Shown here: positions 26,338 through 33,446 of the stretch, in pieces
Numbering within the stretch: position 1 is the stretch's first letter
Layout of the letters: each line of letters opens with the position of its first letter
Source: JBBQXY01 sp051004815
GTDB lineage: Bacteria > Chloroflexota > Ktedonobacteria > Ktedonobacterales > Ktedonobacteraceae
Direction: 5' to 3'
Length of the DNA stretch: 50,946 bases
NCBI GenBank assembly: GCA_051004815.1
Contig: JBPCJY010000154.1
Coordinates: 1 to 50,946, forward strand
Notes under the pieces: model-generated
What the model saw: only the letters and a program-made list of their open reading frames with translations
Told to the model about the DNA's origin: nothing
Database searches by the model: none
Program-made: the position numbers and the translations under genes

Positions 26338-26375
26338 CACTGAAGTGCTGCCGTCTTTATGCCGGCACTTCAGTG
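26338..26375. promoter_or_regulatory. Twin palindrome / hairpin before the membrane-protein gene
   Basis: CACTGAAGTGC (26338-26348) and GCACTTCAGTG (26365-26375) are reverse complements, and each arm is itself nearly palindromic (GCACTgaAGTGC). It could be a hairpin or a pair of operator sites, about 70 nt before the next gene. Confidence 0.4.
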
Positions 26376-26442
26376 TCGCGAGAGGATGAGCTATCATGAT
26401 GCTGTTCAGCAGTGTACGATCAAATGTACACAGGAGAGGAAT

Positions 26443-27072
26443 GTGAGTAGAGCAAATATGGGAAGAGGGGTCGGGGAAAGTGGAGACAGTAAGAAGTTGC
26501 AGGTATTCCGCCAGCACGCGAGCGGAGTAAGCAGAGCTTTATGGCCCGCTGATATGCGGCATAGCCTGGCAACGAGCAGAGTCGCACAACGGCGCAGGAA
26601 GCTAGTTATTCGTGAAAAATGGTGGGCCAAGTTACTGGCTACCATCGAGGCTTCAACGGCATTGACAATGGGAGTGATTACGCTATGTGTTGGGGGCAGC
26701 ATGCTGGCGGCATTAGTGTTCCACGCGTGGTGGTTGCTGCTCTTTCCAGTAACTATTTTGACTATTCTATCATTAGCAATTACGCCGCCGTTATTGATAA
26801 AGCTAAAGCAGGCGCGGCGTATGGGCGTTGCTCAGCACGCACGAAAACGGCGTGGTACGTCCAGCATATCTGTTGCTCCCAGTATACGTCGTGCGCCAGA
26901 GACGCCTATCCCCACGTCGCCCCTTGTACGTGAGCTAGAGACATTTGATCTTTCGCAAACTGACGTAGAGCATTTCCTGGCAAGTAGTGGGAAACACAAT
27001 GCCGTCAGGCATACCTTTCGCATGGGAAAAGATACGTCGGAGGGAAATTTGGAGGAAATGTCGCAACCTTAG
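26443..27072 (+). CDS. Small membrane protein of unknown function
   Basis: 209 residues from a GTG at 26443, chosen because AGGAGAGG lies just upstream. A frame opening at 26359 has no ribosome site. The N-terminal 75 residues are basic and hydrophilic. Two adjacent membrane helices follow (LTMGVITLCVGGSMLAALVF and WWLLLFPVTILTILSLAITP), then a basic stretch (KQARRMGVAQHARKRRG) and an acidic or disordered tail. No domain is recognised. It lies between minE and ftsH copy 2, 54 nt before the end of ftsH on the other strand. Confidence 0.6.
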   Translation: MSRANMGRGVGESGDSKKLQVFRQHASGVSRALWPADMRHSLATSRVAQRRRKLVIREKWWAKLLATIEASTALTMGVITLCVGGSMLAALVFHAWWLLLFPVTILTILSLAITPPLLIKLKQARRMGVAQHARKRRGTSSISVAPSIRRAPETPIPTSPLVRELETFDLSQTDVEHFLASSGKHNAVRHTFRMGKDTSEGNLEEMSQP

Positions 27073-27084
27073 TGGGTGAAAGGT

Positions 27085-27113
27085 GTGTAGGGGCCGGTTT
27101 ACCGCGCCCCTAC
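27085..27113. repeat. GTAGGGGC palindrome (family C-like), possible terminator
   Basis: GTAGGGGCCGG and its near complement CGCGCCCCTAC form a short inverted repeat around TTTACC between two convergent genes. The same GTAGGGGC/GCCCCTAC ends appear in other intergenic repeats of the window. Confidence 0.5.
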
Positions 27114-27125
27114 GCTTGTTGTTGC

Positions 27126-29108
27126 TTATGCCTGATAGGCAATGGGGGCGGAGTTTATCGCACCCGTCTCCACCATGATCTTGCGCAGTTGCTTGGCGTC
27201 GATGGTCTCATACAGGCGCAAGGCCTGGGCAACGCGGTCGAGCGTTTCACGATGCTCAGACAGTAAACCAACGGCACGACCGTAGGCCCACTTCACGATA
27301 CGATCAACCTCTTCGTCGATGATGGCCGCTGTTTTCTCGCTATATTCACGAGTGTTGCTGGCCAGAGACGTACCCGCGAATGGGTCTTCTCGTTCGCTAA
27401 AGGAGATGGCACCCACCCGTTCGCTCATGCCCCAGCGGGCCACCATCTGACGTGCTATAGCGGTTACGCGCTGTAGGTCGTTTTCCGCGCCAGTCGTGAT
27501 ACGCCCAATCGCGACCTCTTCGGCGGCACGACCACCGAGGGCCGTCACTAATTGCGACTCCAGGTAATCTTTGGAGTAGTTGTAGCGATCATCCAGCGGC
27601 GTATACTGCGTCACACCGAGGGCTTGACCACGCGGTACAATCGTCACTTTGGTCACAGGATCGACCAGGTCTTGCAGGAGGCCGGTGAGAGCATGACCTC
27701 CTTCGTGGTACGCGACGACGTTCAAATCCTCTTCCGTCAAGACGAGCGGTCGCTCGGCACCGATCAATATCTTGTCCAATGCCTCGTCAAAACAGTTCTG
27801 TGTGACGGCATCCAGGTTGCGCCGCGCCGCCAAGAGTGCTGCTTCATTGACCAGGTTGGCCAGGTCGGCACCAACCATGCCTGGCGTGGCACGAGCAATG
27901 GTTATCAGGTCAACATCTTTTGCCAACGGCACGTCATGCGAGTGTATCTTGAGAATAGCCAGACGCCCATTCCAGTCAGGTCGCTCGACGGTGACACGGC
28001 GGTCGAAACGTCCCGGTCGCAACAGTGCTTTATCCAGTCCATCCGGTCGGTTGGTAGCAGCGATAACGACGACGGCCTGACGCGTATCAAAGCCGTCCAT
28101 CTCCACCAGCAACTGGTTCAGCGTCTGTTCGCGCTCATCGTTGCTATTGATGCTGGAACCGCGCTGACGGCCCACGGCGTCGATTTCATCGATAAAGATG
28201 ATGCTGGGAGCGGCTTTCTTGGCCTGGTCAAACAGGTCACGCACACGGCTGGCACCGACGCCAACCAGCACTTCGACAAACTCGGAACCGCTTATGGAGT
28301 AGAAGGGGACACCTGCTTCGCCCGCGACAGCACGAGCCAGCAGCGTCTTACCTGTTCCTGGCGCACCAACGAGCAAGACGCCACGAGGAATCTTACCACC
28401 GAGACGCTGGAACTTCCCAGGTGTCTTCAAGAACTCGACCACCTCAACCAGGTCATTTTTGGCCTCATCAACACCGGCGACATCGGCAAAGGTGGTACTT
28501 GGTCGATCTTCCAATATGAGCTTCGCCTTGCTCTTACCAAAGCTGAAGATGTTCTGCTGGCTTTGCGTCGCACGACGGGCGATAAAGATGAACACGCCGA
28601 TAATCAATACCCATGGCACAATGGTAAAGAGGATGTTCAGGAGGAAACTATTGTCCGCGGGCGTTTTCGCTTGGAAATTGACATGGTGCTGGTTCAGCAA
28701 GGGAATAAGCGTCGGGTCGCCATTGGGCAACTGCGTAAAATGGAAATGTATGGAGGAATCACCATTATTGCTACCCACCACCGAAATGGCACTATAGAAA
28801 TCGCCAGTGGCATCTTGCCCCTGGAATACAACATCTTTGACATTGTTGCTTTGTACTTGCTGATAGAAGGTGCTATAAGGGACTTCTATCGTGTTGGGGG
28901 TACTACTGGAGCTTTGTGTGAAGTATTGGAATATTCCCCACGCCAACAACACAACCACCACGATGAGCAGCGAGCGCAGAATGAGCGGCATCATGCTATT
29001 GCCACCTGGTTTCCCGTTACTCCCATTACCACCGTTATTAGGGCGTTGTGAGCCATTTGGCCCATCATTCGGGTTGCGTTGAAACATATATATAGCCTGA
29101 GCATCCAT
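27126..29108 (-). CDS. ftsH: ATP-dependent zinc metalloprotease FtsH (copy 2)
   Basis: 660 residues from the ATG at 29108, favoured because the upstream GAAAGCAGG is also found before ftsH copy 1. Starts at 29147 (weak site) and the internal MFQRNP are alternatives. It has the same order as copy 1: Asn/Gly-rich N-terminus, two membrane helices, AAA domain (GAPGTGKT, IIFIDEIDAVGRQRG, RPGRFDRR) and M41 protease (YHEGGHALTG, TTGAENDL), all intact. The N-terminal periplasmic part and the C-terminal tail differ from copy 1, while the AAA part is nearly the same. The two may form hetero-hexamers, as in chloroplast and cyanobacterial FtsH (inference). Confidence 0.95.
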   Translation of the reverse strand: MDAQAIYMFQRNPNDGPNGSQRPNNGGNGSNGKPGGNSMMPLILRSLLIVVVVLLAWGIFQYFTQSSSSTPNTIEVPYSTFYQQVQSNNVKDVVFQGQDATGDFYSAISVVGSNNGDSSIHFHFTQLPNGDPTLIPLLNQHHVNFQAKTPADNSFLLNILFTIVPWVLIIGVFIFIARRATQSQQNIFSFGKSKAKLILEDRPSTTFADVAGVDEAKNDLVEVVEFLKTPGKFQRLGGKIPRGVLLVGAPGTGKTLLARAVAGEAGVPFYSISGSEFVEVLVGVGASRVRDLFDQAKKAAPSIIFIDEIDAVGRQRGSSINSNDEREQTLNQLLVEMDGFDTRQAVVVIAATNRPDGLDKALLRPGRFDRRVTVERPDWNGRLAILKIHSHDVPLAKDVDLITIARATPGMVGADLANLVNEAALLAARRNLDAVTQNCFDEALDKILIGAERPLVLTEEDLNVVAYHEGGHALTGLLQDLVDPVTKVTIVPRGQALGVTQYTPLDDRYNYSKDYLESQLVTALGGRAAEEVAIGRITTGAENDLQRVTAIARQMVARWGMSERVGAISFSEREDPFAGTSLASNTREYSEKTAAIIDEEVDRIVKWAYGRAVGLLSEHRETLDRVAQALRLYETIDAKQLRKIMVETGAINSAPIAYQA

Positions 29109-29320
29109 AAAGTCAGACCTGCTTTCTCGAATTGACAGGACATCCATAGAGGATGCTGTTTGTGCGCTCTTTGCGCTCTTTGCCCTGTCGCTGAATATTA
29201 CTGTATATCCTTCTATCTTACACGTACAAGGGACGTTTCGTCTAGCTTTCTTCCAAAGGGAATTGTCGTGCTACTTAGGATACGTTAGAAATACGTTTTA
29301 GATTACGAAAAGTTACGCCG

Positions 29321-29347
29321 ATAGCAGTCTTTTGCTAAGACTGCTAT
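29321..29347. terminator. Orphan hairpin
   Basis: ATAGCAGTCTT (29321-29331) pairs with AAGACTGCTAT (29337-29347) across TTGCT. No gene ends here, since the flanking genes diverge. It may end an unseen short transcript or be an mRNA leader structure of ftsH copy 2. Confidence 0.45.
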
Positions 29348-29441
29348 TTACTAGTATATCACCCCTACTCTATTGACGTAATAGCGAGGGAAACGGGATA
29401 CCAGGGTCCTTCAATGATTGCTGATAATGCGATGGTGGCTA

Positions 29442-29468
29442 CCAGGGCGACCGCAAGGGTCGCCCTGG
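29442..29468. repeat. Dispersed palindrome, family A (copy 6)
   Basis: A 27-bp palindrome with stems CCAGGGCGACC and GGTCGCCCTGG. The left flank (attgctgataatgcgatggtggct) matches the flank of copy 1 in reverse. It lies in the 470-bp gap between ftsH copy 2 and the caspase/WD40 gene, which otherwise holds only a possible TATAAT at 29526-29531. Confidence 0.75.
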
Positions 29469-29581
29469 CAAGCACCCACAGATACTGTAACGGGCCATCA
29501 TTTCCTTTGTTGCTCCTCCAAGTAGTATAATCAGGGCAACGAAAAGATGAAACAAAGAAATTACAAAAAGGTAGAATACGA

Positions 29582-31288
29582 ATGGAACACCGTTATGCGC
29601 TCATTGTCGGTATAGATAACTACAATGACAAGAGCACTTTTATTCCTCTGCCATTCGCTCAGGCCGATGCACGCGTCCTGTATGAATTGTTGATTGACCC
29701 CGAACGCGGCGGCTGGTTGGCGGAGGACGTAGTCTATCTGGCGGGAGAGGCGGCGACCCGCGACGAGATTGAAAGCCAACTGCGTGAACTTTGCCTCGTT
29801 CGTGCCCAACCGAATGACCTGGTACTATTTTATTTCGCCGGTCACGCCTTTCTGGACGCCGCGACCAGGGATGGTTATCTAGCCCTGGGTACCACGCAGC
29901 TCAATCGTCCGGTGACAGGACTGCATGTTCCCACACTTGTCGATCATTATCTCTATGACTCGAAGGCCGGCAATATTTTGACGCTGCTGGATATCGCGCT
30001 TTCCGGCCCCGGCTGGCGGCAGCAGAAAAATCCAGAGGATAGCGGCCTACTTTTTGGGCAAGCATTGCTGGATTTGCCGCGTACCAATGGGCGTGTCGTG
30101 GTGGCTTCGCACCGTATCGGCGAGGTGTCGCAGGAGCAGATGGAGCAGGGCCATGGCGTCTTCATGACCCACCTGCTCGATGCTTTGGAAGGTGAGGCGG
30201 CGAATCCACGCACAGGACGCATTACGCTAGGAACGCTCTACGACTACCTGGATGAAACAATTGGCTGGGAGGAGCCGCAATATCCGCAGAAGTTCGGCCA
30301 TGAACGCGGCTCGATGGTATTGATTGAGTGGGCGGAATGGAAAACGGCCTCCGCTCCGCAACCATTGGCGTTAGCTCGTGGGCAGCGCGTGGCGGCGGTT
30401 GAAGTTACGCCTTTGCACATCTTGATGGGTCATCAGGGCCATGTGGACGACGTGGTCTTCTCGCCTGATGGCGCACGCATCGCCTCGTGCGGAGAGGATA
30501 TGACGGTACGCCTGTGGTCAACGGAATCCGGCGCATTGCTGCACACGCTGACGGGACACGAGGGAGCGGTGATGGGCGTCGATATCGCGCCCGATGGGCA
30601 AAGCGTCGCATCGTGTTCCGAAGATAAAACGGTACGCATCTGGGATGTGCGCACCGGTGCGGCACTACGCGTGCTTGAGGGACATAGTAGCGCGGTCTGG
30701 ACAGTCGCTTACGCGCTCGACAATACCATGCTAGCCTCCTGCTCCAACGATGAGACGGTGCGCATCTGGAATCCTGCCACGGGCGAGACGCTACAAGTCT
30801 TGCAGGGACATCATAACGTGGTGGTGGGCGTTGATTTTTCCTATGATAGCCAACTGCTGGCCTCCTGCTCCTTCGACAAAACGATCTGCTTGTGGGATGT
30901 GCAGAGCCACACTTTGCAGCGGCGGTTGCGCTACAGCGATATTGTCTATGGCGTGGCATGGTCGCCTGACAGGACGCTGCTGGCTTCCTGTTCATCCGAT
31001 GGAGCTATCTGTTTGTGGGATACCAACACGGGTCAGATTCTCCAGACGTTGACAGGTCACGATGGCGCGGTCTGGACCGTCGATTTCTCCGCCGATGGAC
31101 GGCTGCTCGTTTCAGGTTCGGAAGATGGCTCATTGAAGCTGTGGGATGTCTACCAGGGGCGAGCATTGCAGACCATCAATCATCGTATTGAAGTGTATGG
31201 TGTGGTCTTTGGGGCCAATGGGCTACTGGCGAATAGCGCGGAGGATGGGGCGGTACGCGTCTGGCGTACAGAGGTCATCAACGGGTAG
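29582..31288 (+). CDS. Caspase-fold (C14) / WD40 protein lacking the catalytic Cys
   Basis: 568 residues. The N-terminal 250 have the caspase-like C14 fold: YALIVGIDNYND, then FYFAGHAF with the catalytic His at 88. The position of the catalytic Cys (D-x-C-x-S-G) reads DIALSG, so Cys is Ala139, and proteolysis is not expected. Residues about 278-560 form seven WD40 repeats, typified by LTGHEGAVMGVDIAPDGQSV and ASCSEDKTVRIWD, which should make one beta-propeller. AAGG precedes the ATG. It is probably a scaffold or a regulatory pseudo-protease in signalling or defence. The gene is single. Confidence 0.88.
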   Translation: MEHRYALIVGIDNYNDKSTFIPLPFAQADARVLYELLIDPERGGWLAEDVVYLAGEAATRDEIESQLRELCLVRAQPNDLVLFYFAGHAFLDAATRDGYLALGTTQLNRPVTGLHVPTLVDHYLYDSKAGNILTLLDIALSGPGWRQQKNPEDSGLLFGQALLDLPRTNGRVVVASHRIGEVSQEQMEQGHGVFMTHLLDALEGEAANPRTGRITLGTLYDYLDETIGWEEPQYPQKFGHERGSMVLIEWAEWKTASAPQPLALARGQRVAAVEVTPLHILMGHQGHVDDVVFSPDGARIASCGEDMTVRLWSTESGALLHTLTGHEGAVMGVDIAPDGQSVASCSEDKTVRIWDVRTGAALRVLEGHSSAVWTVAYALDNTMLASCSNDETVRIWNPATGETLQVLQGHHNVVVGVDFSYDSQLLASCSFDKTICLWDVQSHTLQRRLRYSDIVYGVAWSPDRTLLASCSSDGAICLWDTNTGQILQTLTGHDGAVWTVDFSADGRLLVSGSEDGSLKLWDVYQGRALQTINHRIEVYGVVFGANGLLANSAEDGAVRVWRTEVING

Positions 31289-31319
31289 GAGTAGCCGATT
31301 TTGGACATTGGACATTAGA

Positions 31320-31425
31320 CATTCCACCACCGGGACGGGTCGATTATTACCTGTTATTACCTGCCCCCCAGGCAGGGTGCAGACAGGGTGCGGCGGTGGG
31401 CGCGATAAATCGGCCCCTACACTGA
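31320..31425. repeat. Dispersed repeat, family C
   Basis: Contains GACGGGTCGATTATTACC and GGCGGTGGGCGCGATAAATC before GGCCCCTAC. It is related to the stretch at 48745-48800. It lies in the gap between the caspase/WD40 and aquaporin genes and has no coding capacity. Confidence 0.55.
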
Positions 31426-31513
31426 TGTCATGGTCATTCGTTAAATGCATCACGCCCTGAGAACCTATCCTTGAGCGTAGGCAAAGGGGTCGTGAAGAGA
31501 ACGGAGCAATGTC

Positions 31514-32254
31514 ATGGATGATGATACTCTGTCCGTTATGTTAAGGCGCTATAGTGCTGAGTTCATCGGAACGTTCGCATTAGTCTTTTTTGGCTGTGGC
31601 ACGCGGGACATGGTAGGAGATACCACGAACTTCGCGGGTATCTTTGTCGTGCATCTGGCCTTCGGATTTACGATTGCCGTGATGATTTACACGCTGGCTT
31701 TCTTATCTTCCGCCCATTTTAATCCGGCTATTACGCTCGGCTTTGCCATTTCGCGCCGTTTTCCCTGGCGTTACGTTTTACCGTACTGGCTGGCACAATT
31801 TGCCGGTGCGTTGCTCGCCGTGGGCATACATTCCCTCGTTCTGCCTGATAAAGCGGTTGCCGCCCACTTTGGCGCATCGACCCCTAAGATAGGTATAGTA
31901 GCAGCGATAGTGATTGAGATTGTGCTAACCTTCTTCCTGATGTTTGTCAGTATGGCGACGGCGACCGATAAGCGTTTCAAACGATCAGAGAGCGGTCTCA
32001 CCGTTGGATTTACTATTTTGATCTGTGGCTTGATGGTGAACTCATTGTCAGGTGCAAGCATGAATCCGGCGCGTAGTCTGGCTCCCGCGCTGTTCGCGGG
32101 GGGAAGTTCCCTGGCCGTCGTGTGGATTTATTTTGTCGGCCCTCCCATCGGAGCATTGTTAGGTGCTATGATTTACGAGGCTATACGTGGTAGCCAGGAA
32201 TTTGCTAAAAGCGTATTGGATGATTGCCCCATCAAAAAGGAGCAAGCGAAATAG
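31514..32254 (+). CDS. Aquaporin / MIP-family channel
   Basis: 246 residues with six membrane helices and both half-helix boxes: SAHFNPAITLGFAISR and GASMNPARSLAPAL. The Arg after the second NPA is kept. The general form (GTFALVFFGCGTRDM) fits the water-channel branch more than the glycerol facilitators, which usually have an Asp after the second box, but this is a prediction. GGAG lies 7 nt before the ATG. The SDR gene follows 22 nt later and may be co-transcribed. Confidence 0.9.
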   Translation: MDDDTLSVMLRRYSAEFIGTFALVFFGCGTRDMVGDTTNFAGIFVVHLAFGFTIAVMIYTLAFLSSAHFNPAITLGFAISRRFPWRYVLPYWLAQFAGALLAVGIHSLVLPDKAVAAHFGASTPKIGIVAAIVIEIVLTFFLMFVSMATATDKRFKRSESGLTVGFTILICGLMVNSLSGASMNPARSLAPALFAGGSSLAVVWIYFVGPPIGALLGAMIYEAIRGSQEFAKSVLDDCPIKKEQAK

Positions 32255-32276
32255 CTTTTGAAAGGAAAACATCTCT

Positions 32277-33056
32277 ATGGCCGATACTACAAGTTTAGAA
32301 GGAAAGGTTGCCCTGGTGACAGGGGCGGCTTCTGGTATTGGGTTGGCTATTGCTCGCGATTTCGCGCAGCAAGGAATACGAGTAATGCTGTCCGACATCA
32401 ATAGTGAGGGTGGACAGGCCGCAGCCGAGGCCTTACCGGGCGCACGTTTCCAGGCGGCGGATATGGCAAAAAGCGCGGATTTGCAACGACTGGTGGATGA
32501 GACGATTGCCGCCGAGGGCCAAATAGATATTTTGGTGAACAATGCCGGTATCCAATACGTGGCCCCAATCATAGAGTTTCCAGAGGAGAAATGGCGGCTG
32601 ATTCTCGACATTATGCTCACGGCTCCGTTTCTGCTCACAAAGGCCGTATTGCCAGGGATGTACAGCCACAAGTGGGGGCGCATCATCAATATCGGCTCCG
32701 TACACTCACTGCGAGCCTCTCCTTTTAAGTCGGCCTATGTCGCCGCTAAACACGGCATCCTCGGCTTGACACGCGTGACAGCCCTGGAAGGAGCCGAACA
32801 TGGTGTGACCTGTAACGCCATCTGCCCTTCTTATGTGCGCACGGCACTCGTCGAGAAGCAGATAGCCGATCAGGCGCGTGTCCACGGCATTCCTGAGTCC
32901 GAGGTGGTCGAAAAGATCATGGTGGTTGAAGGGGCTATCCGTCGCCTCCTTGAGCCTGATGAGGTCGCGCAGCTCGTGACCTACCTCTGTAGCGCAGCCG
33001 CCAGCGGCATTACCGGCAGCGCACAAAGCATTGATTGCGGGTGGACGGCACATTAG
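32277..33056 (+). CDS. 3-hydroxybutyrate dehydrogenase-type SDR
   Basis: 259 residues, a classical short-chain dehydrogenase. The NAD-binding motif is LVTGAASGIGLAIA, with NNAG in ILVNNAGIQ and the active-site Ser and YxxxK in INIGSVHSLRASPFKSAYVAAK. The segment CPSYVRTALVEKQIADQA is typical of D-3-hydroxybutyrate dehydrogenases, which oxidise 3-hydroxybutyrate to acetoacetate with NAD+. A PHB-depolymerase-type gene lies 13 kb away, so PHB turnover is a plausible context. The start has AAAGGAA upstream. Confidence 0.88.
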   Translation: MADTTSLEGKVALVTGAASGIGLAIARDFAQQGIRVMLSDINSEGGQAAAEALPGARFQAADMAKSADLQRLVDETIAAEGQIDILVNNAGIQYVAPIIEFPEEKWRLILDIMLTAPFLLTKAVLPGMYSHKWGRIINIGSVHSLRASPFKSAYVAAKHGILGLTRVTALEGAEHGVTCNAICPSYVRTALVEKQIADQARVHGIPESEVVEKIMVVEGAIRRLLEPDEVAQLVTYLCSAAASGITGSAQSIDCGWTAH

Positions 33057-33149
33057 CCGTCTCTGACGACAGGCTTTGCAGATATGATACACTATCTGCA
33101 ACTCCCTTGATGAGTTATGCGCAAATTTTGTCAGGGTCTGTGGATTATT

Positions 33150-33390
33150 GCTGAACCCACTGTAGGGGCACGGACACAGGCCGATCAATCGGCGGGGATA
33201 ACCATCACCCGAAGGTGGGGAAAGGTGGACACCTCGTAGGGGCGGAAGTGGGGTTGAGGTGGGAACCCGTGCCAGCTGACACAGGGAGGGTTTGCAATGC
33301 CTGGGTCCTCGCCTTGTCATTCTTCGCTGCGCTCAGAATCTCCCTGCCACGAGAGATTCTTCGCTGCGCTCAGAATGACAGGCTTTTGAT
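33150..33390. repeat. Mixed dispersed repeats, families C and B
   Basis: 33161-33260 carries GTAGGGGCACGG..GGCCGATCAATCGGC, a family C type palindrome. 33311-33385 carries two copies in inverted arrangement of the GTCATTCTTCGCTGCGCTCA repeat, family B. They fill the gap between the SDR and MMPL genes, where no gene is supported. Confidence 0.65.
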
Positions 33391-33446
33391 GTAATGACAT
33401 GACGCACTGGGCGCATTGTGTGCCTGAACGAAAGACAAGATACTGC

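Larger units (their letters stand above)
25646..26442. other. 800-bp region with no supported gene; GT-rich, structured
   Basis: No reading frame here has both a ribosome site and a recognisable protein. Contents seen: an inverted repeat GTTAAGAA..TTCTTAAC (25681-25716), GTGAC..GTCAC around 25772-25789, a strongly G/T-biased plus strand (26040-26330) with a G-quadruplex motif at 26076-26102, and a hairpin at 26338-26375. The strand bias and structures could fit a non-coding RNA or a regulatory leader, but no family is recognised. Confidence 0.5.

Noticed and set aside
27552..29051. 499-codon open frame on the plus strand opposite ftsH copy 2
   Set aside because: It mirrors the ftsH coding strand, has no ribosome site and no recognisable domain. 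A similar but shorter shadow lies opposite ftsH copy 1.
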